From assembly GCA_033439255.1 (NCBI GenBank), contig CM065879.1, forward strand, positions 2,672,501 through 2,736,500: a stretch of DNA of 64,000 nt. The letters run 5' to 3'. Made by a program: the position numbers and the translations under genes. Source of the DNA: Hericium rajendrae (lineage: Eukaryota; Basidiomycota; Agaricomycetes; Russulales; Hericiaceae). A model generated the notes under the pieces. The model was not told where the DNA came from and did not search any database. It worked only from the letters and a program-made list of their open reading frames with translations. Positions 46,163 through 56,167 of the stretch are shown here, piece by piece; positions within the stretch are counted from its first letter, which is position 1; every line of letters begins with the position of its first letter.

Positions 46163-46543
46163 CATCAGGAAGGTTGACAATTTTCTGATGAGTCTGACAG
46201 TTTCTAACCCTACTGTAGGATCTAATCTGTCTGAGATTACTTTTCAAATGACCATATCTGATTTAGCTTATATATTTTAGAGTTAACATCTATTGTTAGC
46301 TATAGTAGTTATCTATCTCTAACTATCCACTATAGCATAATTTCTGATATCCAAAATTTACATAAAACTGAGAGCATTCTGAGAAATTTCTGAGCTCAGC
46401 TTGAGGTCCAACAAACTGATAGTGTCTGATAGTGTCTGATGCTGGCTTATACCATCTGATTCATCTGATTTCACTCATACGAGTTCCGACAGATGCTATC
46501 AGATGGCCGCAGGTCAATCAGAAAGTTGTCAAGGTTCCTGATG
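46163..46543. mobile_element. B2: small CATCAG-ended element, 381 bp, inside A7
   Basis: It starts CATCAGGAAGGTTGACAA and ends, inverted, CATCAGGAACCTTGACAA. CT is duplicated at 46161-46162 and 46544-46545. Internal TCTGAT motifs as in B1. Non-coding MITE-like element. Confidence 0.85.
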
Positions 46544-47006
46544 CTATAAGTGCTGGAGCGACAATGGGAAAAGAACAATGGACACCATAATGGGTCGAAC
46601 AATAGAGTGAGAACAATGGTGGCTCAATGGAGAACAATGGAAGGGAGAACAATAGGATGTCCCAAAGGGGAACAAGGGCATGGGTGAAGGATAGCCCCAG
46701 GTCATGTGAGGAAGTGAACATGTGATGGGGCTGCTGGAGCACATGACCGACACGATGCCTTGATGGCAGAGAAGAAGGCAGAGAGAAATGGAGCGATCCG
46801 TGACAGCACACGGCTGTGTGTCGCAAGAAAGGCTAGGTATCTAGACTTCTTTAACTTAAGTTGCCTGTCCTTAGATGTACTGTGTAGCAGATACTTATGT
46901 AGCTCATTAATTATAATTCTATAAACTATCTATGCATGCTACATTTTTTCTGAATTTAATGTGATTTGATTTGATTTGCTGAGTCTCGGAAACCGTAGAC
47001 TCGCAC

Positions 47007-47239
47007 ATTCGGTGGCTGAAACACCGAATGCACATCAAGTACCCTCAACTCTTCACTCGATATTGACCTTCAATCAGCCCAGTTCGTCCTCTCCTTCATT
47101 TTCTCCCTTCTTCGACAACTCAATCACTGGCAGGAAGCGATAGCGAGCTAATGGGCAACGGGTAAGTAAAAAAGCAGTTTTATGGTCTTCATACAATACT
47201 AATTCAGGGAGTGTCACCCATTTTACGGGCAATACTCCC
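47007..47239 (+). other. Exon-intron-hairpin module of A7 (decayed)
   Basis: ATTCGGTGGCTGAAACACCG palindrome (47007-47028), intron 47162-47207 (46 nt; GTAAGT, CTAAT, TTCAG), then GGGAGTGTCACCC / CGGGCAATACTCCC (47208-47239), an imperfect stem. Splice signals outlived the perfect hairpin. Confidence 0.65.
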
Positions 47240-49015
47240 GTTCTTCATCACTCCATGCCCCGACCCCCATGTCCCACCCCCAACGACTTCCATTCCGTAG
47301 CACATTGCTACTGCCATGTCATGTGCCTCCCTCCTGCCCCCTGGCATGTGCCGCCAATGTGCACGTCTCATCAACGTGCACACGTCTGCCAACACGCACA
47401 TGCCCTGCGAGCGTGCACGCCTGTGCATGGCCTTGCATGCTGGCACCATGTACGGCCAGCCTCGCATGCTGGCGACAGCGTGCACACAGCCTCATTTGCC
47501 TGCACATGCTGTACGGTCTTGCCTGTGCTCATCTGCATGTGCTTGCCCACGCCTGCCTGTGCATGCATGGTCCCACCCATGCACAATGCTGGCCATCAAC
47601 GCAAGACCTCATGCGGGCAGCCGCGATGTGAGGTGCACTCCCCACTGCCTTCACACACTCCTCATCATGCCAATGTCCTCTGCGCTGTGCCTGTGCACTC
47701 TCCGTGGCCTCCACGCTCTCTGCATCACCTCCATGCCCTCCGCGTTGTCTCCATGCCCTTCCCATCATCTCCATGCCCTTTCCATTGCCTCTATGCCCTC
47801 AGCTCACCTCAACGCCCTCAGCTTGCCTCGACACCCTCCGCGCTGCCTTCCCGCTGCCTTCCCACCCTCCGGCACCATGTCCACAGCCTGCGTGCAGCCT
47901 GTGCACCCTCCGCATTGCCTCCATGCCCTTTGCACAGCCTCAACACCCTCAGCATCACCTCAGCACCCTCAGCACCCTCTCCATGCCTTCTGTGCCCTCT
48001 CCACACCTTCCGTGCTACCTTTTTGCCTTCCACGCCACGTTCGCAGCCTCCCCGCCCTCCGCACCACATCTGCAGCCTCTGCACACCCTCCACGCCCTCC
48101 ACTCAGGCTCTCCCTCATGTGGCCTCCACACCATCCACACTATGTCCACATGCTCTGCACTGTGTCTGTACCGTGTCCGCACCATCCGTGCCATATCCAT
48201 GCCATCCGCGCTGTGTCCATACTCTTTGCACCATGTCCGCGCCGCCTGCGCAGCATCTCTGCTATTTATCGCATCTCGCGTGCATCGTCAGCCATGCACA
48301 CGACCATTATGCTACATGCCCGCACCTTAGCAGCCAGCTTATAGCAGTGCAGCAGGCAGCAGCTCACGTGCAACTGCTACATGATGCATGCAATGCTGCC
48401 TGAGTTATTTCATAATTACAATTCATTTCTGTAGCTGTAGACTAGTTCTTATAACTGTATTCCTTAATAATAGTAAACCTTTTTTTTTGGAAGTTGGAAA
48501 TCCCTCATTTAATAAATTCAAAAAATTTGACTTGTGATTATGGAGTCTATCATATCTGACATAGGGCTGATAGAGTCCATAGCAAGGCTCTGATGGTACA
48601 TAGCTCTGATAGTAATGACTTATAGGTACATAGATCTATATACCTTCCACCTGCTGCTATAAAGGCTATCATAATGTGCATAGCTCTACATAGGTGCAAG
48701 GGTGGCTATATAGATCTCATAGCACTATGCTAGGACACATATCTTAGTGCTGAGCTATATAAATTTCTAATTTTTCTGATGATCTGATTTGATCTGATTC
48801 AATCTGATGTCAATCTGATTGATCTAAAAATGGCTCTAAAGGAATTCTGATCTATGCATTATATATAAAGAGACTAAAGGATTCTAGTTATTAATATTTC
48901 AATCCTCCAATACTTAATTCAAAAAGAATCAGATCAGTCAGATTAGAATCAGATTAATCAGATTGAACTCAGATCAAATCAGATCAATCAGAAAGTTCTG
49001 AGGGTTCCTGATGTG

Positions 49016-49724
49016 ACTCCAGCACATCCATCTAGACACATGTGCCCTCTGCCTGGGGCAATGCCCCGGCCAGATCTTCCGCCTGGGGCAATGCCCCAGC
49101 TGGGCCTTCTGCACCACAGCCGTCCACTGGGTCACAGTTCATTGGCCCGTATGGGTCATCCTTCCAATCAGTGCTGCACACAGGTAGTGCTATTGGTGCC
49201 TCACCTGGCTGCACCCACTCATCATTGGAGGATCGTTGCGATTACTCATGCCACAAGGTCCACAACAAGGCCAATGTTCTTGCCCTCGTCACTGCCTCCT
49301 GCCGTAGCTGGTCCATGGTCACTCATGTCTGCCACCTCATCACTGAGGCCAGCATGGTGTCTCCCACCAACTGTACTCTCGTGCAGCGACACCTCATCCA
49401 GGTATGGGTGTATGAGGGCAATGTTGCTATGCTAAGCGTGAGGGACTTCCACCCCCTATCATGGCCCCACTGGGTGCTCTGCCCCCTACCAAGCGCAAGG
49501 CAGGAAGCATCAGTGACACCCACTGCACATGTGCATGGGCATCCTCCTCCACCGATATCCCCATGCTGGATGTGTCGGTGGTGCTGATCTCTTCCCAGCC
49601 CCCTTCAGGGACTGGGAGGTCTCATTCCATGGGGGGAGGGGATGCAGCAGCATCGTTATCTGAGCCTCTGCACAACCCCAACCTGGTGTTGACACACAAC
49701 AGCAGGTCACTCGAGGAGATGGTA
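49016..49724 (+). pseudogene. Ancestral remnant, piece 5 (Pro/Ser-rich coding-like)
   Basis: Coding-like on the plus strand, with the repeated SAWGNAPA-type tract near 49.05 kb and a Ser-rich end (SQPPSGTGRSHSMGGG near 49.6 kb). Frames are interrupted. It lies between B1 and A8 and is the longest piece of the series. Probably a disordered region of the same unknown gene. Confidence 0.4.
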
Positions 49725-50922
49725 CATCTGGTAAATCTGTCAGAGCTATATATGACTATATCGGCTACATAGCTCTAATAGCCTGATAGCTGTCTCCTTT
49801 TCTTCATAGCTCTATATAGCTTGAGGGTCATCTATATAGAGCTATAGAGCCAAATAGGACAGCTATGGAGAGCTATCATAGCTATCATAGTTAGCTTACT
49901 ATAAGGCATAGATACCATAGTATAAAGTAGCTATAAGAGCTATGTTAACTATATATTCTATGTATACTCTCTACATTATAGACTATATATATACTATTCA
50001 TGTTATAGATAATTATCAAAACTATCTTAACTTTTTATACTATAATTTGTCTATCTAGATAAATTTCAAGTTGCATAAACAATTTCAATCTTACATCATA
50101 GCTCAATATACATTTCACATATAAGCAACTGAATATCAATTTTATTAATTTATAATATTGCAAACAATTTTACACTAATATTACAAATTAAAAACATACA
50201 TATCATATATTACAACAAAATACTGTAACTATGACACTATACAAAGAATAAAAGGCATTAGTACAAACAAATATTTACCTGACTGTTAGAAAAGCGAAAA
50301 TCTATCAAGGAACTATAAGTATAACAATATAAAGGATAGAACACAACAACTTACCTAAGTATAGAGAAAAGCAAACACTAATACAAAGGTATTAGTATAA
50401 GGTGCAAGAGATTAAAAGTAGATGCTTACCTATATAAAGAAAGATAACGAGTGACGAGCGACAACGACAGAAGGAGCGACCACGACAGAAGGAGCAGCGA
50501 CGGAAGAGGGAGCAGCGACGGAAGAGGAAGCAGCGACGGAAGAGGAAGCAGCGATGACGATCGAGAGAACAACGACGATGACACGAGGGAGCAGCGACGA
50601 CAAGCAGGCAGACGACGACGACGAAGGCGTCGACGTGGCACAGGAATGGTGGGGGTTAAAGAGCAAGAGAGAACGCGCGTCGTGCGCTGCCTTATATACA
50701 AATCCCGGCCGAAGCTGAGAATCGTGGCTGCCGGGAGTTGCCGAGTGCCGCGTCAGAGACTAAAGGATTAGAGTTGGTTATGTTGAACCTGCTACCCAGT
50801 AACGTACCGTAAACTTGTTACATAGGTAGCTCATGTATACTCCTCAGACATATAATCTATACTTACCGCCATTTTTCCATATTTTTATCTGTTTTATTTG
50901 ATTTGTTAAGTCTCTTCGCGCA

Positions 50923-51161
50923 TTCGGTGGCTGAAGCACCGACTTAACGCGTCGAGACTTCCTCATTCCTACCTACTCTGCTTTGCTCTCCCTTCCCCTC
51001 CGTTTCCTCGCTCGCTCGCTCTTTTCTTCGTCTTATATCGAGCATCAACACGGCAGGGTTGGGTTTGCAGCAGGTAGAGGGTTGCAGGTGAGTAAAAAAA
51101 AAATGTCTTTTATCATTTCTTCGTACTAACACAGAGTGTCGCTCGTTTTCGAGCGACACTC
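50923..51161 (+). other. Exon-intron-hairpin module of A8
   Basis: TTCGGTGGCTGAAGCACCGA (50923-50942), exon ending AGAGGGTTGCAG, intron 51088-51134 (47 nt; GTGAGT donor, ACTAAC branch site, ACAG acceptor), perfect hairpin GAGTGTCGCTCG / CGAGCGACACTC (51134-51161, loop TTTT). Compared with A5/A6, both arms carry the matched change TAT>TGT / ATA>ACA. Confidence 0.78.
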
Positions 51162-51444
51162 GTTATTTCCACACCACGACGCCTTCCACCACCTCCTACC
51201 GCCCATCCGACGTCCCCGCCCTCCCCGCCCTCTTCACGCTGCCCTCTTCGCCTGCCTAACGATGCCACCAACGCCCCCGGTTGCCCGCGCGCGCAACATC
51301 AACTCCCCATGCCTGACATGCCACGTCTCCCACATCCCGGGCCACGGACTACGCACCCCCACCGTGCCCCACCGTCTGCGCGTCGTGCGCGTAGGCAGTG
51401 TCGCGGCCCGTGCCGTCGACGTCCGCTGGTGACTGCGCGGTAGT

Positions 51445-51468
51445 GTCCCGTTGCCATGGCAATGGGAC
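51445..51468. promoter_or_regulatory. X-box-like palindrome in A8
   Basis: GTCCCGTTGCCATGGCAATG plus GGAC: 24 bp, one mismatch, core GTTGCCATGGCAAT. It lies 284 nt past the module hairpin. Confidence 0.62.
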
Positions 51469-52500
51469 TCGGGACGTCTTTCGCACGCACGCTCAGCAAC
51501 CCACACGCACGCTCAGCAACCCGCACGCGCGTCCAGCACCCGCGCCCGTGCTCAACGCCGCGCACACGTGCTCAACGCCCCGCACCCGCACTCGATGCGC
51601 AGCATCCACGCTCGACGTGCCGCACCTCCCCGCAGCACCTCGCGCCCGTGCCGCACCTCCCCGCAGCACCTTGTGCTCGTGCTCAACGCCCCGCACGCGC
51701 GCTCGACGCCCCGCACCTGCGCGCAGCATCCCGCGCGCGCGTGTAACGCCCCAAAAAGTGCGCTCGACGACTCGCACGCGGCTCGACACGCCGCACACCG
51801 CGCATATCCAACGACCCGCACGCGCAGCACACCGTACGTACCCAACGACCCACGCCCACGCTCGACGCCCCGCACCCGCGCTCGACGCCCTGCACCCGCA
51901 CTCGACGCCCCGCACCCGCGCTCGACGCCCCGCACCAGCGTGCAGCATCCCGCGCGTGTGTATAACGCCCCAACACGCCCGCTCAATGACTCCCACGCCG
52001 CTCGACATGCCGCACGCATGCGCAGCACACCGCGCCCCAACGACCCGCATGCGCCTGTAACACCCCGCGTCGGCGCTCGACGCGCCGCACCTGCGCTCGA
52101 CGCGCCACACATGCGCGCCGCATCCCGCGCGGAGATAGAATGCCCCCCAGATGCTTTTTGAAGGCCTCACATGCGCGTGTGATGTGCTCACTACTTTATA
52201 TACTTTGTTGTAATGTAATGGCCTCAAATATAATTTTTTTTTTGACTTGATCACTCTGATGTCTAGATGGCTTATGATAGCAATCATAGTGACCAAAGCT
52301 GCCTATAGGGGTTCTGTAGCATTCATAGTGCCCTCTTACAAGTACATAGCTCTATATATGTTGCACTGCCTGCTATGACAACTATCATAGTCTACATAGC
52401 TTTACATAGCTGAATAGCCCTGCCACATAGCACACATAGGGCTCTCATACCACACATAGTCTGCCTTTTGGCTATATAAAATTCCAATTTTTCAGATGTA

Positions 52501-52563
52501 AGACATTGGTAGGCGAACCCCGGATTCACACCGATGGGCATTGAAGGCACCCCCAGATTCTTC
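52501..52563 (+). pseudogene. Ancestral remnant, piece 6
   Basis: A 63-bp coding-like piece between A8 and G3. It continues on the far side of G3 at 63271 (4-bp duplication ACAG). Confidence 0.35.
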
Positions 52564-52567
52564 ACAG

Positions 52568-52731
52568 TGGAGTAGGGGACCGGGGGGTTGGGAGATGGCG
52601 GAGTCAGCCGAGGAGCCGGTGTCAGCCGGTTGCTTAGTCAGCAGAGTGCCAGAGTAGCAGAGCTGTTGGTAGCTAGAGCCTTATGAGTCCCATCATCATA
52701 GCATCCTAGAGTGTTCCCTCGGCCTGGTCCA
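52568..52731 (+). repeat. G3 LTR (upstream copy)
   Basis: TGGAGTAGGGGACC...GGTCCA, 164 bp. The G1 LTR is of similar size but not obviously similar in sequence. Confidence 0.9.
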
Positions 52732-53149
52732 TCGTGGTGACAAGAGTGGATTCCACCTCGTTTCTGCATCTGCGTCTTCGTTCTGCATTCTCTGTGTTCT
52801 CTAAATCGTTCTGCCTTCTCTAAATCGTTCTGCGTTCTCAAATCGTCCTCCATATTGTTGCCACACCTCTGCAATGAGGCAGCATTCACGATAGCCAGCC
52901 ACAACACCCGAGGCAAGCCCCGCAACCCTCCGTTTCAAGGAGAAAAAGGACAGTTCACCAGACCTCCACCCACAATCACACCGCCCACCCCTCTGTCCCG
53001 TCCAGCCTCACCTTCGTCGGTTGGTTCCTCCGCGGTAGGTGTGTCTGGCACATCCTCCCCGTTCGAGCTCGTTCGATTCCCTGATTCACCCGCTCTGCGA
53101 ATTGGTTGACCTCGAGCGCACCGTCACTCATTCAGCAACCCATACGGCA

Positions 53150-54710
53150 CGATCAGCTTAAACTTGCCACACACCTCCCCTTCGCGATCAACAAGCCTGC
53201 ACGGATCTCCAGTCACACCGGATCTCGCCCTTCTGTTTTCGTTCGCAGCAGGCACTTCATTCAAAGACGCCGTTGCGCAGACAGAAACCAAACTCAAGCT
53301 AACAGGTTGGCAATTTTGCATCGCGCCCATCAAAGCGGACTCCAACGCAATCGCCTCAATGTCTGCTGCATCTGTCAAAGCCGAGCCGAACACCACCACC
53401 TTGACATTCATCGCTCTGCAAACTGTTATCACAAAGCCATCACCCCCTATCGCACAGCCTGCAGCTGCTGCCCCTCAGCCGTCGCCTGCACCACTCCCAC
53501 CGGCACCTGCCATGGCCACAGTTGGTGAGCAACCTGGTCTCACGTTTTTCAAAGGCACCGGTTAGGACGATGAAACACCTCGCAACTTCATGTGCTTGTT
53601 CCGCCGACACATGGCCTCATGCAACCAGCGTCAAGGTGTCGCCTGGATCACCGAGTTCGAGCTTTACCTCTACCAAGACTCGCCCACTGAAGATTGGTAT
53701 TATGGGCTCCCTCCTGCAACGTTGCTCGATTGGGTCACCTTCGAAGTGGCATTTCACACGCAGTTCCAACTCGCTAAGAAAGCCGTCAAGACATCTCCCG
53801 AATTGCAGCAGGAGATGTTGGAGTACCGTCTGAGCGAGGATGTGCTCGGCACGAAGGAGTTGGTTGGTGGGAGAGATGTCTGGACACACATTAGGTGGGC
53901 CATGCATATGCTGTCCCTGGCAGAGCAGGCAGGCATCGCGGCCACCAATCAAAATGTCTGGCTCATTCGGAAGGAGATGCCGAGGCTGTTGAAAGAGTTT
54001 GTTGGGGAAACACATGCTAATTGGACCGACTTCGCCCAGGCTGTCACCGACATCGACACCAGCTGCTTACATGACAAAGTCAAGGCTAAGCAATGTCGTG
54101 ACGCGGAGAGCGTGCGCGTCCAGAATGAATTGCAACGTCTTACCGCCCAATTCCAGAGGCTTTCCACTGCAGCACCGTCCGCCGGCCCTCAGCCCACACG
54201 TCCCCAGTGGCGAGCAGCCATGCAACCTGTCGAAGCACAACCGCCAATGGTACCACAGGCCGAAGCACCTCTGACGGACGAGCGATGCGAGTTGCTGCGC
54301 ACCACCATCCGCAACACGCCTCATCACCCCGCGACCGATGCCGGCCGTGCGGCATATCAAGCCCAACTCTGTGCCTTTCAAAGCACTCATGGCGAGTGCC
54401 CTTACATCGACAAGCGCACACCTGTACTGTTGAAGCCCGGCACTGCGCTGGTAGGGTCGGGCGAATGCTGGTCTTGTGGTGAGAAAGGCCATCCGCGGTT
54501 CGCATGCATGTCCACGGAGTGTGTGACGCGTAATGAATACCTATGGAGGTCATTTTGTAACTGGGCACTGGGTGGGCAGACCGAGTCCCCAGCACCGGTG
54601 CATTATGTTGGAGCAGACAAGGACTATGAGCGGAGAGTGCCATGGGAGGAACAGCTGCGACGGGAGGGTATGTTGGGAAATGGGCAAGGGCCGCCACTGT
54701 AGAGGGTGAG
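53150..54710 (+). mobile_element. G3 Gag part
   Basis: A capsid-like helical region (WITEFELYLYQDSPTEDWYY near 53.65 kb) and one CCHC knuckle CWSCGEKGHPRFAC (about 54.47 kb). Corresponds to the G1 Gag in order and size. Broken; fossil. Confidence 0.82.
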
Positions 54711-56103
54711 CAGGCGGCCCAAGTTTCAATAACCCCAGATAGGAGGTGTCCCAGTCACTGAAATACATTATAATTCACACAGGTAGGGCGGCACCCAGGG
54801 TGCCGCGAAAACATATGATATTCAGAAAAAAAATATGGGCCGAGATCTTAAGGATCTCGGCTGCCGTCGCTACTGCTCGTTACTGACCGGCACGCTCGTT
54901 GCTCTCGGCTACGGGCCTGCCGACGCTCCCGCGTACCTGCGCTCACCGGCGCTTCTCCTCGCGCTCGCCGGCGCTTCCTTCGTGCTCGCCGGCGCTTCTC
55001 CCCGTTTTCTCGCGCGCTTGCCGGCGCTTCCCCCCATTTCCTCGCGCGCTCGCCGGCGCTTACCGTCCTGCCCCGCCGACGCCGCCCTGCTTCGCTCGTG
55101 CCGCTCTGCCCGCACACCACGGCTACGCACGCACTGCACGCACGCACCGCGTGCTACTCGCTGTGCACATGCTGCAGAGCATGCGCGCCACGGTCCAGTT
55201 GGCGTAGGGACAGTACCCGGTCCGCAGCTCGCCGCGCATGAGCGCAGCACGCTAGTATGCACGCGGGGAATCGGGGGCTATTGGACGTGCGGGAGTGAAT
55301 GCTGGCCTGGTACGCGGTGCTGGTGCGCACGGGGGCGTGGCGTGCAGGGTTGCGGTACAGGTTGCGGTGCTGGTGCGCACATGCGGAATGCGCGGGCGAG
55401 GTGCTGGGCACGCGTGCGCTGTGCTAGTGCGCAGTTTGCGGTGCTGGCGCACGCAGGCAGAGCATGCTGGCGCGTGTGGGCAGAGCGTGCTGGCGCACGC
55501 GGGCAGAGCGTGCTGGCCCTCGGGCAGGGCGTGCTGGCACACAGACGTGGGGCTGTTATGCGCGCGGGGATGCTGGGCGCGTTGAGGTGCTGGGCGCACG
55601 GGCGAGGGGCTGGACGCACGGGGAGGGCTGGACGCGCGGGCGTGGTGCTGTTACGCGCAGGCATGATGTGCTGGCACGTTGGCTTGGTGCTGGCGCATTG
55701 GCTTGGTGCTGGGTGCGTCGCATTGCTGGCAGGTCGGGGTGCTGGGCGTGCGGGCGAGGGGCTGGGCGCACCGGCTGCAGGCTGTTGCACGCGGGCTGCG
55801 GGCTACGGGCACGGGCTGCGGATGCCGGCGCACCGGCGCGGTGCTATCGCATGCGCGCGGGATGCTGGCGTGCCGGTGTTGTGCTGGAGTATGTGTATGC
55901 GAGGCTGGGACGCACGGATGCAGCGGGGACGCTCCTGGCACACAACGGCAGTGTGCGTGCGGGAAAGGGTGGACGCGAGTGCGCGGCACATGTCGTTACA
56001 CGCGAGTGTGGTGGGGACGTCGGGGCGCATTTGCGAGCACGGGGAGGGGAGATGGAGGGGTGTCATGGTGCGGCCTGTCGTGCCACGTCAGCACGCGAGG
56101 AAG

Positions 56104-56167
56104 CTAGAATAAGTAGAAAATAGTTAGCAAAACGAATAGATAACACATTCGAGAACGAGACACTTAC
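56104..56167 (-). other. Intron-like segment of P2
   Basis: Minus strand: GTAAGT donor after GAATTC, GCTAACTATTTTC branch region, TTCTAG acceptor; 64 nt. Kept from P1 despite changes around it. Confidence 0.55.

Larger units (their letters stand above)
45211..48781 (+). mobile_element. Family A element, copy A7, nested in B1, contains B2
   Basis: The ends are CATCAGAAAAAT (45211) and TTTTTCTGATG (to 48781), with AT on both sides (45209-45210, 48782-48783). Parts: ATAGCT zone (45230-45480), AT-rich DNA with AAAAGCGAAAAT (45704), TATA box (about 45943), B2 insertion (46163-46543), module (47007-47239), CpG-poor C-rich tract (47240-48360), ATAGCT zone (48540-48770). An old copy judging by hairpin decay and CpG loss. 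Confidence 0.86.
45180..49013. mobile_element. B1: small CATCAG-ended element (about 0.26 kb) split by A7
   Basis: The 31-bp inverted ends begin CATCAGGAACCCTCAGAACT (45180) and close ...GTTCCTGATG (49013), flanked by TG (45178-45179, 49014-49015). Its own sequence is 45180-45210 and 48782-49013, rich in ATCTGATT motifs. It shares its terminal CATCAG and 2-bp duplication with family A, so it probably used the same transposase. Confidence 0.85.
49725..52498 (+). mobile_element. Family A element, copy A8 (2.8 kb), uninterrupted
   Basis: The ends are CATCTGGTAAAT (49725) and AATTTTTCAGATG (to 52498), with TA on both sides (49723-49724, 52499-52500). Complete layout with nothing nested: ATAGCT zone (49750-49930), AT-rich DNA, AAAAGCGAAAAT (50291), divergent minisatellite exon (18-bp units GCAGCGACGGAAGAGGAA, 50490-50560), TATA box (about 50690), module (50923-51161), X-box palindrome (51445), CpG-rich tract (51170-52160) and ATAGCT zone (52270-52480). 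Best single copy for study with A2. Confidence 0.9.

Noticed and set aside
47255-48403. 382-codon frame in A7
   Set aside because: Low-complexity Pro/Ser/Cys/His translation of a C-rich tract. Neighbouring frames are equally open.
3188-51161. Module hairpins as bacterial-type terminators
   Set aside because: Eukaryotic context. The hairpins lie at a splice acceptor, before long GC-rich sequence, and mostly lack a T run.
55278-56112. 425-codon frame in P2
   Set aside because: Gly/Arg/Trp/Cys-rich translation of GC-rich DNA overlapping long frames on the other strand; P1 does not conserve it as protein.
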